64,000 nucleotides of DNA, taken from the NCBI RefSeq assembly GCF_022539665.2, contig NC_081331.1, positions 11,192,638 through 11,256,637 of the forward strand, in the 5' to 3' direction. The position numbers were made by a program, and so were the translations under genes. The notes under the pieces are model-generated. The model was not told the DNA's origin, did no database searches, and saw nothing but the letters and a program-made list of their open reading frames with translations. Origin of the DNA: Daphnia carinata (taxonomy: Eukaryota; Arthropoda; Branchiopoda; Diplostraca; Daphniidae). This document shows positions 23,571 to 36,098 of this stretch, piece after piece. Numbering within the stretch: position 1 is the first letter of the stretch; each line of letters opens with the position of its first letter.

Positions 23571-24967
23571 TTAAAAGCGAGGTCGGCATGAATTTGTAGC
23601 TCTGTCGAATTGATAAGATGGTCCACAGCTGGCAGGACCTCTGTCGCTTCCACACTGCCCATTAGCTTGCAGGAAATCGTTCGGTCGGCAACCGAATCCA
23701 GGCCTAGACGGCCGATGGACATCACGTGTTGGTCTGCTCGGGCTGTAAACAAGAATTCAAAATCAGATATTTTTGTTTCGAACAGAATGAAGGGCAAGAA
23801 GCTTACACCAAAGGATTTGTGCACTTGAAATTGTTTCCGTTACGATTGCCCAGTTGACAGGGATTCAGCATAGATGTCGGGAATACACTGCTTTGTTGAA
23901 CTATTCCAAAACTAGCTTGTCTCCGGTTCCTCGATAGCTGTTGACTTCGAAAAAATGTAACACTCTTTTTTACGGGTTCTTCAGATGTGTGATTGTAGAG
24001 CTCGTCTAAAAGAGCATTTTCCTTTGATGAAGAAAAATACGGTGTCGTTGGATCCTCTATGTTGAGACACTGTCCTTCAGCCTGAAAGATATTGTAACCG
24101 AAGAGTTCAGAATACGAGCAAGGACCACGAGTTCCTAAAGCATAGCAGAAGCCATCATCATCATCATCATAGCCTATGGTCCTCGATTCTTTAGCAGGCA
24201 CGAGTTGCAGGAGAAAATCTTGATAGTATCTGTCAAGAGATGGACAAGTGTTGGAACCGCATTCCAATTTTCCCGACGAACTGACTGTCACCACTTTATC
24301 GTATGGACACGGTCCTGTAGAGAAATCGGTGCGAGAAATTAAAATCGAAATCCAACAAATGATTTCGTCATGTTTTTGTACCTTGAGTAAACAAAGGAAC
24401 GCAATCATCTTTATCCGAAGGGAAAGGATATTGTCCAATCGGACAATCGCATATTGGATCTCCGTAAGCTGAGTAATATAGACGTCGACCTCCCTGGCAT
24501 TCGTACGTATCGTAGATATCGTGACAAAGCCCGTCGCGACCAACAAATACTCGTTCTCTGCCACACAAGCGAGGAGTGCATTTTCCCTGAAAGTAGAACA
24601 GAAAAAATTGATTGATTGCACGTTTTATACATTAAGAATTTTCGGTTATCGAAAAAGTACCCACCTCGTAGGTATACGGGTCGACCGTTACCCAGTACAG
24701 CAAACTTTTGCACGGTCCTTTTTTCAAAACAGGGTAACAATATCCGTCGTCCTTAAATCGAACAGCGTAGTCTCCGCAACCATCATCAGGGAATGAAGCA
24801 TTTGATGGCTTTTTGTTTTGGGGAATGCTTGCAGCATCATAAGTTGGATAACTATTATAAGAAGTTCCAGGGGAGCTGGGGTAGGTTGAATTGCTTGCCA
24901 ATGCCAGTGAGAAAGCAGCCATAAATATCACTGCGGCAAACATGTTTCTAATGTAATTAGAAGACAC
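23571..24967 (-). CDS. Secreted cysteine-rich protein, DUF4789-like
   Basis: Four exons: 24967-24665, 24586-24382, 24314-23807, 23742-23571. They total 1188 nt (395 aa). A hydrophobic signal peptide follows the second Met (MFAAVIFMAAFSLALA), so 24943 is an alternative start. The body has three similar Cys modules, each with a YxLGxxGPC or VLKKGPC-type motif and paired cysteines (DDGYCYPVLKKGPC, CDCPIGQYPF, FCYALGTRGPC), as I recall for arthropod DUF4789 proteins. There is a dibasic RNRR site late in exon 3. The last exon is Arg/Pro-rich with six Cys. Expected to be extracellular; no biochemical role is known to me. Confidence 0.75.
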
Positions 24968-25998
24968 ACAGAAACTGATGTTGGTCTTGAGATTGGCCTA
25001 GTTGATTTTCCCCCGAAACAAGTTTGTCTCGGGTTTTCCCCTGGACTTTATCTAATGACAAACTCGATTCGGTTTTTAATTCGTTGCTGCCCACCGATTT
25101 CTAAAAATAACAAATAATTATGTTTAAAAAACGTTGACAAACTTGTTTCCGGCTACGCTATCTAAATACCGTATTTGATGGAAGAACAGTCACACCACAC
25201 TGGTCGGAATACGAGTAGCTACTGTTAGCCAATGGCGAGTTGATTTACAAGGGATTCTTAGTTTGAACTGGTCGGTCTTCAAGAACGCGCTTGGAACCCG
25301 TCCACAGCCAAAGGGGAATTAAGATAGACTAACCAGTTCGGTTTAGCTCCTGCCCCTTTTCGGTTTTTCCGTAAAAAAAAGACATTGATTGTCACACTTC
25401 AGCAACAACCCTTCGTACGGCATAATTGGAAAAGAGAAAGGAGGCGGTAAACCCTGCAAACCCCGCAAGTGTAAATCATCTACGACGTTTTGTTATGAAA
25501 GGCGTAAAAAACTAAACAGAAAACACTAGTCATGTTCAATTCAATGTACGGGAGAACCTTGAGGTGAACATGAATCAGAGAACGATATCAATCTCGATTC
25601 AGAAAAAGTATCATATCGTGATCGAGAAGGCCGTAAGACGGAAGGTTAATATCTAGTAGAATAGGCCGCCACTCCCCACTCCCAGGCACGTTTTTGTGGT
25701 CCGCGCCCAACTTTTGGGCGTTTAAACTTCCGATCGACTGACCTTCTTATTCAAATTCGAACGACGCGGAAGTCTGGCGTAATAGTGTAAACGTGCCGAA
25801 CGTGCTGTACACGAATGGAAAGTTTGCATTCCTTGTACGGTTGCTGCTTGCTGTTTGCGCAACATTTTCTTTTGTATGGGGTTCGCGTCATCATTAAAAC
25901 GTCTTGCTGAGTCAGCTGTTAAAATTGAAAGACTTTAGAAGGTCAAAAGAGTTAAATAACATTTTTGCGGTAACCGATTACCAATATTAGTTGGGATA
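24968..25998. other. Intergenic, promoter side of the DUF4789-like gene
   Basis: Non-repetitive sequence with no usable open frame or RNA gene recognised. It should contain the minus-strand promoter of the secreted protein. Confidence 0.5.
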
Positions 25999-26274
25999 TT
26001 AGTCCTTGCCGATAATGCGGGTTATTTTGATATCGCCGGAATTACGATCACGCAGATAGGTCAAGGTTCGACCACCGCTATAGCAAGTTTTTATTGCAGT
26101 GGCCAAAAACAGCGAAGCGGCCAACGCCCCGTCTGCTTGACACAGTCTCAATATTCTTTGTCCTAAAAAAAAGATTTCATCATCAAAATCTTTACAAATG
26201 TTCTTTACAAATACGTCATTCTTTGGAAAACTCAACGAGTACCCGATAAGCCAGGAGAACACAATGGACCCCAT
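25999..26274 (-). CDS. Small hypothetical protein or terminal exon
   Basis: An open frame of 91 codons. A strong acceptor (T-rich tract then TAG) lies at about 26164, after which the codons look genuinely coding (GQRILRLCQADGALAASLF... to IIGKD stop). The upstream part does not join to it in phase with any good donor. The likely truth is therefore a last exon whose upstream exon was not found, or a small unspliced protein starting at 26274. The family was not recognised. Confidence 0.35.
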   Translation of the reverse strand: MGSIVFSWLIGYSLSFPKNDVFVKNICKDFDDEIFFLGQRILRLCQADGALAASLFLATAIKTCYSGGRTLTYLRDRNSGDIKITRIIGKD

Positions 26275-26563
26275 TGTGAAAGGTATGTTGCTGCTACCTA
26301 AATTTTTGGTGAATCTTTTGCGAAGTCATGATACAATTTGGCCTTCACATAACATGACTGCGGGGTAAAAATAATTACCACGCGTTGCGCAAGTTAAAAA
26401 TCTAAAGATTAAATAAAGGGAGGAAAAAAAAAAAAAAAAAAAGCAAACAAAAAAAAACAATATAGGAAAAAAAAAAACAAAAAAACAATTATTTCCCAAC
26501 TAGGGATTACATAAACTGTACTATAAATCAACAAGTTTATCAATAACAATAACTTTTACAAAC
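26275..26563. other. Short intergenic stretch with A-rich tracts
   Basis: A-runs at 26426-26480 lie just 3' of the large minus-strand gene that ends at 26564. No gene seen. Confidence 0.5.
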
Positions 26564-29500
26564 TTAATCCACAATATAGTCACCTACAGTAACACTTCGG
26601 TGGATGGATATCCGATCACCCTTGGCAACAGCCACTAGAAGATCGCTGTCATTTCCCATTTTAATTGACCAAGAGTGAAGTGCATTAGCTGTCGGATATG
26701 GCAGTCTAAAGCGTTCCACATAACCACTAGCTCCTTCGTAGTGGTAAACAGTAACCGAGTCGTGTTCAGCCAACAGCAGGTAATTATCCGGTAAATTCCC
26801 ATGACTGAAAGTTGTGATGGCCCGAACGTCACAAGCTGGAATGATGTGCTCCAATTTCATGGAACCTGTGGATGTGCTAAATAATCGCACACCTGGACAA
26901 CCAATAACACTAGCCGATGCATCAGGCGAGAGTACCATAATGAGCGCAATCATAGATTTGGAACCCAAGCGAAAATGATGCATCTTCACACCAGAATTCA
27001 GGAGATCGTTCAAGCCAGAAATTTCTGACGATGTCTTAATACGCTCGTATACTTGCAGTCCAGCCATGGACAACACTGCTGGACTAGATTTACTGAAATT
27101 TCCGCTATCACGCGTAGATCGAAGGTCATGAATGTCTTCATTTGTTATATCTGCAACATTTGGCCCAAAGTCTTCCATCATTTTCATGTGGAAAGGATCA
27201 GGCGATGCGATATGCCAAAGTTTCGTTGTCGTTGTAGAGAGACTGGCTGCGTAATCTGGTGGTAGTGTAAGCCATTTGGATACATTGCCAGTATCCGGAA
27301 GAATGCCAACTAAACTGTAGCTCGATTCCGTCGACTTGCGCCGATAGACCATCGACCCCCCACTGGTCCCCGCAAAGAGGATAGATGTGCCATTGAGCTG
27401 CATTTCGGAAAGCGCGGTTACTGGATGAGGTAGGACAATGGTTTGATTGAGATCCAAGTGATCCAACTTGAAATACGCGTGGCGAAGGGCATCACGCCAT
27501 TGCAAGGCTGCTTTGTAAACGTTTCTTTCTTCTGCCTGCTTTTACAAGGTTAAATTAGTCACTGTTTGAAAAAAAAAAAAATGATAGAACATTCATCGGT
27601 AGACCTTGAGTATTCGCGGTTCGTTGAAGCTAATTTCACCAGTTAACTGCCCAACGTTCAAAGGCTGCTCATTAATCTTGGCTTCTATTGGTAGCAAAAA
27701 ACTTTCGCCAAGAATGAAAGTTTTATTCATCGACCACACAGCGTTGGTTTCAATAGGACTATCCAAGTAAAGGGTTCGTACAGCCAGATCGGATAAATCG
27801 ATATCATTGGTCAGCCTAACATTCACGATGTCACCACTCACCGAGAAATCGCTGAAGTGTGGGGCCCCTAAGAAAAGAAATTGTGTTTGGTTGTACATAA
27901 TGGTTACCATCAAAATCTTGCGTCAATACAATTACCATGGATAATTCCATCATTGGTCAGGGAGATTACTTCCTGACTGAAATCAGGTACCCCGTTCACT
28001 TTTTGGTTAACCCTGAGGTTTCCGAGCATTTCAACCTGGCCTTGGAAGACTTTGTTTGATTCGACGATTTCGTCACCATCAACCTTAAAATACAAATGCC
28101 TTCAAGAGCCGAATTCCAAGAATATTGTGGGAAAGACATTTACCATCCAAGTATTGGCGCATTCCGCATTCAAGTCAAAACCGTTTACTCGAGCTCCATC
28201 TTCCAGCAAGATTTCACCCAAGATTGTAATTTTATCTACCTCCATAGTGTTGGATAGTTCTTGATCACCGTCCAGCGAAACAAATCCGGAGGGGAAAGGT
28301 TGATTGTTGAGCCTAGAGGCTAGCACGTTCTTGCTAACCGTGACAGTAGCAAATGCAATGGTGCCATTCACAGTGTCATTGACGTCAAGCCGAATAGCTT
28401 GTCTCGCTGTTCCCATTACATCTGGATAGACTGAATTACTTGAGAGATTACGCGTGGACATCCGCGCCGTTTGCAAGTTAATAAAGTTCTTTTTGGCAGT
28501 AATGTTTGCATCCACATCCATCAAGACCACATCTTCGGCAAACTTCTTTATGTTGACATTATTCAGTTCTACGACGTTTAGCGCACCAGCAATCTGCATA
28601 AATTTTTAATCAGGTAGCCATGAAACGACTTTCATATTAGACAACTATTAGTTACCTCAATAGGGTTGCTAAATGTAACTGTTCCATTGAATCGATTTGT
28701 CTCATTGAGGCGTGCCAGCGAAGAAACTAACTGTTGCCAAGTTTCGCCCTGAAGTGATACAATCTCGAGAGAATTTACGTCGATAAGCTGATTAAAGGCG
28801 ATATCTCCATGATGGATGTTATGAGTTAACGTATGGGAGGAGAATAGCAACGAATTCGGCACGCCGTTGAGGGTGGCCGAATCTCCTACTAACTTAAGAT
28901 CTCCCGCTGTCACTTGGTTAGTAAATTGGATAGGTGATTCAATCGTCTGGTCCGCGCTGATATGCAAGAATGAGTCAATCAAACGACGCCCGTTAATCAG
29001 CTCAGAATCAACGTCGCCGTTCACTGTGAGTTTTCGAAAGGTCTTGGTTCCTGTTGCAAACGGCTTTTGGCCCTGACGTACAACTTCGTCTTTGAGTAAT
29101 TGAATTTTGTAGTGATTCACGGTTTCGTGAACATGCATTTGCTCCGATTCCAGATGATCAAATGAAACGGTGTTGAACACTAAATTTCCATGGATATCCC
29201 CAGCTACTTGACTTAAGCTGGAAAGATCGTAGCCATTGACTTTATTCAACGCAGTCGTCATATTGCCCCGTACTTCCAGTAAATCCAGGTCGAATCCTTT
29301 GGCTTCGATTGTTTGAACAGATCTTGAATTGGCGTGAACAAAAGATGAATTCCACTCGTTCACAGTTAGGCCGTTCAGTATCCGGAAGGAAAGTGCGTCG
29401 GCAGAAAGACTGTTGAGTTTCCAGGTGCCTTTAATCCACTGGTCAGTTGAGACCGTGACTCGCCGACGATCGAAGAGATCTAAGTCCAGCCCGTTAACAT

Positions 29501-32500
29501 GGTTTAAGTTGTCTGTCATGTTCAGGTTGCCTCGGACTGTTAACAAACTGAACTCTGGTGAGACTAGTCTTTGCGGAGCTGTAAATATTTGATCGACACC
29601 GTCCAATACCATTAACTCTGTGGGAAATCCATTGATTGAGCCATTGATAGTAATGTGATCACTAACGCTGACATGATCGAATCTCAGACGACAGGATACA
29701 GTTTCTAGATCGTCGCCGAATTGTAGTACGCTTCCTAACAGCTCGTCTAAATCGTAGTCATTGAGATGGCCTCTAACATCCAACTGAGAAAAGTCAACGT
29801 AGCGTTGAAACTGGTAATGGCCAGTGATAGTTTGGTCCGTGCTAGACGTTAACAACTCGTCCAATATCTTCATACCGTTGATGTAGCCATCAACTTGCAG
29901 GCTATTCACTTTCAAGGAAGGAAACGTCTTCTTGCCAGTAATCACGACGTGGTCACCATTCTAAATAAGTGTAAAAAATACAACCAGAAGTTAGCAGCTG
30001 ATCACATATTAATGCGTATGAAACTTACGGCATAAATGATGTCGTTTAGAAGGTCTTCGAGGCTTTCACCGTTCACCTTAAAATGTGCAGCATTAAGCGC
30101 GCCATCGATCTTACACGAATTTCGAATTGTGACGTTTTTACTCCATCCAGGCCTCTTTAGAAGAGCAGGATGTACTCCGTTTTCACGCATAGCTTTCCAT
30201 TCAACGCCGTTTAGCGTTCCAACCGCCAAATCACCGTTAGGAACGTCAATACCGTTTAACTGCACATCTCCATGCACCGTCTGATTTGTGTCAAGTGTAA
30301 GAGCACTGTGCAAATTATGGCCATTAACCGTGCTCTCTGCTCGAAGTACGTGTGCGGTAACATTCCCAAGGAAAATTTTTTCTCCTGAAAGAGGCAAAAT
30401 TTAAAATATTACAGCTGAATCCCTCTTGCAATGTAAATTCCCACCATTCATAACGGTATCATTCAATGTATTCTTAGTTATCAGGTCTTCAAATTTAACA
30501 CCATTGATGGTTTCAACTGTAAGAGAATTTTGAGCTTGGATACCCTATGTAAATTGGAAAGAAAATTAAACTATTTCATTAACTGTTCTTGTACGGACAA
30601 ACCTGCGTAAAAACAATGCTGCCTTCAACAAGCTGGTTGGTGTCTAGGCGAAGCGCGCTTGCATTCAAAGCCAAGATATCAACATCGTTGATCATGCCTG
30701 AACCAATCTCCAAGTTGCCTTCTATTATTAAGTGGTCGAAACGGACTCTGCCCAGCTGAACATCAAGAGTTTGATCGACAAAGACGTTGGCCAGTAGTTG
30801 TGTAGCATTCACTCCGTCTATGTGATGACCGACCGACAAGTTGGTGGCAGCCACCACATCCGTGAAAGTGATGGATTCTATTCACATTTGGGAAAGATGT
30901 TATTGTTATTTAAGGAAGAGATTGTGAAGATGATATTTACCGTAAGTGTCGTTTAAAGTCATGAGATCATGACTCAGATCGACTCCATTAACAGTTCCGC
31001 CAACGATTATATCCCCTGCTACGGTGACGTTACCATTAATTATGAGATTACCAGTGATGGTAGGATTTGGATCGCTTTTCAGGATGACATCTTCAAGCAT
31101 GATATCGTTTACTCGCTTGGCGAGTATAGCATCAGCTGTAAGCGTCCCCATCACTTTGATATTCTCCATCAGACGATCAGAATCGTGTCGGACAATGTCA
31201 TTTACGAATGGGTTGAAAGCTACGCCATTTAGTTTCTCAACGGATAGTTGGGTAACTTCAAGTTGACTAATTAGCAAAGAACCGTCAACGACGAGGCGAC
31301 CAAATTCAACAGCTTCTTCCGTGCCATTTAGGATTGTCCCTGTAACATTAAGATAAATGGTTTTCAGTGAGTCACGTCTAACGTTGGAAATTTATATACC
31401 TTGTAAACGACCATCAATATCATCGAGCAGTCTTTCTAAGTCAGCCATATTTTTTCCGATATCATTGACGATAACATCAAGTCCAGGAATCCACATTTTC
31501 GGATTGAAATCTACCTTACTTTGGTTAAGATTACCTAGTGGAATTTCAGGTACCTCAATCGTCCCTACCACCCATGAACCCTCTAGCTTGATATCACTAT
31601 TGTGCAGCACTACTCCCTTGGAGAATTCGAGAAATTCCCGCGATTTGACGCTAGCTGATCGAGCTGCAGAGGCAGTTGTTTCCATGCGCTCTAGAACACC
31701 GATTAGTTGCCGAGCCACAGGATTCTCTACAGGCTCGAGATGGACATCAACAGTCATGAGCCAGGCTACAGATCCATCGGATATGACTAGCAATAATTGC
31801 TGATCGAGAATGATTGACGTTAGCGAGGTGAAATCCAGGTTACCCATGGCTGATAGGCAACCAACATCTAGAGAAAATCATTTTGTAAGCCATCTCATCC
31901 ACAATTTCTACGCAAATATTTTACTAGTTACCGGAAGGCTTTAGCTTATGTGGCATTCGATTTCCTCTTGTTCGGTTGGAACAAGTGGCATGCATAGGCA
32001 TGAATGTAAGAGACGAGGCATCAAGGAGCAGAAGATCGACAAACTCTTCTTCTGACGTTCTATTAAACCCACTTATTAATAGAAAAGTGTCATCGCGGTA
32101 CGTTGGTGGCGATAAAGTGTTAATGGTTGACACGCCTTCAAGTTCTAGTGTCTGCAATGCTTCGTAGAAGCCCGCAACGTACTGGAATATCTTCACAGAC
32201 TCAAATGTTGCGAAGGCTAAATAATGAGTGGCACCAATTCGAAAACATCGGAAGCTCTAGACGGAACATACTAAAATTAGCTGCAATGAAACACACAGCG
32301 AACTATGACGTGCTTACTTGGACCCCAACAGCTTCAATTATCTGATGATGTTCGAGTTGTAGGGTGTCAAACAGATACGTGTTCAGTTGCTTTTTGCCAA
32401 CGTCGTAATGAAACAAATGTCCCTGGCCGTCAACGCTGCAAATTTGTACAGGGGAATCCCCAGAGAGTGACGATGATGTCACCAGACTGTTTGGAGAAAA

Positions 32501-33570
32501 AGTTATTATACGTTTTATATTAAGTCATAGGGATAAGTAGAAATTCGTTAACGAACTCGAACTGGAGGTGGCCATTTTCGATTGCCACTTCGAAGATGCC
32601 AGGTCTCATACGATCATCGGCTTTCTTGACGAGCATGCAGTAAACGGCCCCATTCACGCCGAACACCTGTGCGCTTACATACTCGTGAATAAGTTGTTGG
32701 CTTATAGAAAGTTCCAGCCTGTCCTGTAAGCATAGATGCACGAATTCAATGTTGAAATATCAGCTACAAAAATAGTATTAATACAAATCACCTTGTGGAT
32801 CTTGTAAACTTCTAGACTTTTTGATGTCAACACCAACACAAAGAGCAGGATTTCACCACTGTTTGGATCGAAGACTTTGACATGATCAAGAAAAGTAGCA
32901 TTACCGGATAAAACTAAATTGTAAAAAAAAAAAATGCGTCTTTCATATAATCCATTCAACAAATTGACAGTAGCGAGAAATTTACTTGTATTATCCACAA
33001 GCTGGATTGCGGAGGAATTGAGCATGTGCAACCTAAGGCGATTACCACACGCGGTCGATGTAAAATACCGCCTTTGATGTTGCATCGAATCCAGCAATAC
33101 TTCTTGGCTAGTTTCGTTGGAACAGCCCAATTGACTGGCAAAGACAATTGTCACTGAATCGACCACCAGACCTTGCGTACGTGCACGTGGGTGTAAGAAA
33201 ACAATTTCACCATTTAATAACGCGAACACGACATAAAAAATGTGTTGCACTCACGGTCACGATGTTGGTGAAGATCGTGGACTAATCCTGTCCAATTGTC
33301 TTGAAGCGATGGGGATGCTCGACGATGTCTGTCATGGCGATCTAGTTCTTGGATTACGACATCTTGAAGCTGCAAATCGAATTTTGACCACAAATTTGCT
33401 ACAGCTGAACCGGTATCCTACCATTACGATATTTACAATAAACATCAAAGTGAAAAGGGAAAGTGAGAGTTTTGAGGACGAAAGTGGGAAAAATTTGCAA
33501 TCACCGGTATCTGAAACGCCAAACGATATGGGACTGCGAAAAAAGCCAAAATGACTACATACAGGGTCAT
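26564..33570 (-). CDS. Giant secreted repeat protein, possibly fs(1)Nasrat/closca-like
   Basis: Multi-exon. Exon 1 (33570-33505) is a 22-residue signal peptide ending at a phase-0 donor. Exon 2 is 33417-33255 and exon 3 begins at 33171; the remaining exons run to the stop at 26564, giving roughly 1,900 residues. The N-terminal third (to about 31400) and the C-terminal third (about 26564-27900) look like beta-rich propeller or EAR-type blades. The centre (about 27900-31300) is an array of roughly 40-residue units with a core like VNGxDLDxLLxxxxDQxIxGxxxF followed by xVxxLxVxGxxNG. Many N-glycosylation sites (NGT, NLS, NVT) fit an extracellular product. The fs(1)Nasrat/closca eggshell family is a suggestion from memory of size and the recurring NG-D-L unit, not a match. 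It shares a divergent promoter region with the SCCPDH gene. Confidence 0.6.
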
Positions 33571-34224
33571 TCTTCAGACAGACACATCTGTCTCCGTCGA
33601 GAGCTAACCGCGAACAGACATGGGCAGGCCACCAGGAGGTAAACATTATAAACTAATTCGATGACGCAATACAAATTTTCTTATACCTCATGTTTGTAAA
33701 AAAAAAAAAATGTATTTTAAAACACTGCAGACCCTCATGACTCGAAATTTTGCTTTTTGTCTATAACTATGTCAATTTCACACTAATTAGACAATGTGTC
33801 CACGTTTTTCTAGGTACGAATATGGCTAAGATAGGCGATTTACGATTGGTTCTTCGGTTTTTGCTAGCGGCTGGAGATGTTATACGAATAAGCACGCGTA
33901 ATCTATAGCAGTTTGTTGCCATGTATAACCTTTAATGAGGTACCGCTTTTGGTTTCGTTTGAACTACGAGGGTGGAATGCGTTTAGGCTACATATGTCCT
34001 GTCAAAGTGCAGTGAGGTATAAAGAATTAGACCACTGTCTTCGTTGACAGCAGTTGTAAAATTTTTCCTAATCGCCGATGTTCGAGAGATTGATACCAAT
34101 TTTCTGGTTTCATCTCTGGATTTGAAGTTTGAACTGATAGTAGCGTCTAGCCTTTTGCGTTGCATACACGTCTTTTGCGACGCAGTGTGAAGGACAATCA
34201 GAAGAAATTTTAATTTGTTTCATC
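33571..34224. promoter_or_regulatory. Divergent promoter region
   Basis: 654 bp separating the start codons of the minus-strand repeat protein and the plus-strand SCCPDH gene. No TATA box is obvious. It must supply 5' regulatory sequence to both genes. Confidence 0.5.
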
Positions 34225-35951
34225 ATGAGTGTCACAAGAGAATATGACTTGATCATTTTTGGTGCCACCGGATTTACCGGGCAATACATTGTCGAAGAAG
34301 TAGCGCGAATTGCCGAAGAAGAAAACATCACTTGGGCGGTTGCCGGTCGTAACATTATAAAACTTAAGGCTGGATTGGAAAATGCTGAAAAACAAACAGG
34401 TAAACAATTGATCCTCGACCTACCTTGTTCCAGAAAATTTTATGGTTGTGTTTTAGGTAAGCCTCTCAAGGATGTTGGAATCATTAAGGCAGATGTTGTT
34501 GATCCAGATTCCCTAAGTGAAATGGCCAAAAAAGGGAAGATTGTTCTTAACTGTGTGGGACCTTACAGGTATGGAGGAAACAGACATGTTCTTGTATCTA
34601 GTCACATCTCATGCATATACTACATACGCTAGATTTTATGGAGACGCTGTAGTAAATGCCTGTGTGAAAAATGCAACAAGTCATCTTGATATCAGTGGAG
34701 AACCTCAAGTAAGATGATGCATATAAGTAAAGAAATTTTATATTGACTGTGTTGTCATTCATTTTTGGTCATTTCAGTTTCTTGAAAAGATGCAACTTGA
34801 TTATAACAATGCTGCCAAGGAAAACAATTGTTATGTAATTGGAGCTTGTGGATTTGATAGCATCCCAGCAGATATGGGGACTGTATTTTTAGAGCAACAG
34901 TTTGGTGGGCAAGTCAACAGTGTGGAAGCTTATTTGAACATCAAGGCTCAACATGTTCGTTTTATCATAAAATCTAAGCTGTGTCAGTACATGCGTAGTG
35001 CACCAATTACCAATACTTTCTCCAGGGATTCCATCTTCATTACGGAACTTGGCAAAGTGCTATCTACGGGTTCGCGTGTGCAAACGAATTGAAACCTTTA
35101 CGCAAGAAGCTTTTCCCGCAGCGGCTGCCCGAGACGAAACCTAAGCTCAAGTCAAGGTTTGCAACTGAAAAGTGGGAAAACATATAATTAAACCACCAAT
35201 TAAAGCTGTCTTGTTTGGTATGCAATGCAGGGGTGTACTTCACCAAAACCCGATCGTTAAATCGTGGTGTTTACCTTTCCCTGGCTCCGATCGCTCTGTC
35301 GTCATGCGATCCCAGCGATATTTCTACGAAAAGGAAAAGAAACGACCAATACAGATGGCCGCATATTTTCAATGTCCTTCTATAATAGCTGCTATACTCA
35401 TGATCCTTACGGCCGCCGTCTTTGGTCTGTTTGCGAGCTTCAAACTAGGGCGCAGTTTGCTCGAAAAGGTAACTTTTTACTCGAACGCAAATGTTCTTAG
35501 TATATAGAGCACTTTTCTTTATAGTACCCAAAGGTGTTTTCATTCGGGACGTTTGACCACGAAGGCCCCACTAAAAAGGAAATGGAAGGAACGTCGTTTG
35601 TCCTTACTCTAGTCGGCAAAGGATGGAACGAAAAATTGACTGAGCCAACCGATGCTTACTCCAGTAAGCCAGAAAAGGAATTAATAGTTCAGGTGTCAGG
35701 GCCTGAATTGGGTTACGTCGCTACGCCAATCTGCATGATTCAAGCCGCCCTTGTACTTCTCCGTGAAGCTGATAAACTACCTTCAGAGTACTGCGAATAG
35801 TTTCCTTTCACACTAGGCCAACTTTCATAAGCTTTTTTTTTGCAGAGGTGGTGTATATCCTCCAGGAGCGGCTTTTGCCAAAACGTCGCTGATTAATCGG
35901 CTGATCAAGAACGGGATCAACTTTGAAACTGGTCTTAGAAGTTCGCTTTAG
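34225..35951 (+). CDS. SCCPDH: Saccharopine dehydrogenase-like oxidoreductase
   Basis: Eight exons: 34225-34399, 34457-34568, 34633-34708, 34778-34954, 35026-35156, 35231-35468, 35525-35787, 35846-35951. They total 1278 nt (425 aa; human SCCPDH is 429). The N-terminal Rossmann motif is GATGFTGQYI, followed by AGR, then NCVGPYR and DISGEPQF. The middle has GFDSIPADMG and HYGTWQSAIYGF. A hydrophobic segment (IIAAILMILTAAVFGLFA) fits a membrane or lipid-droplet association. The C-terminus ends GGVYPPGAAFAKTSLINRL. Known family: lipid-droplet and mitochondrial membrane flavoprotein-like oxidoreductases of uncertain substrate, distinct from true lysine-pathway saccharopine dehydrogenase. AATAAA lies at 35971-35976. 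Confidence 0.93.
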
Positions 35952-36098
35952 AATGCCTAAACAAAGATGTAATAAATATATCTTGTACTTGGGAGCAAAT
36001 TTTTCTCGCTATGTTTAGTTATTTTTTTTTCTTTTTTAAAAATTTCATATATATGATAATAAAATTTACTTATGTTGTTAGCTTACTCAGCAATTCAT

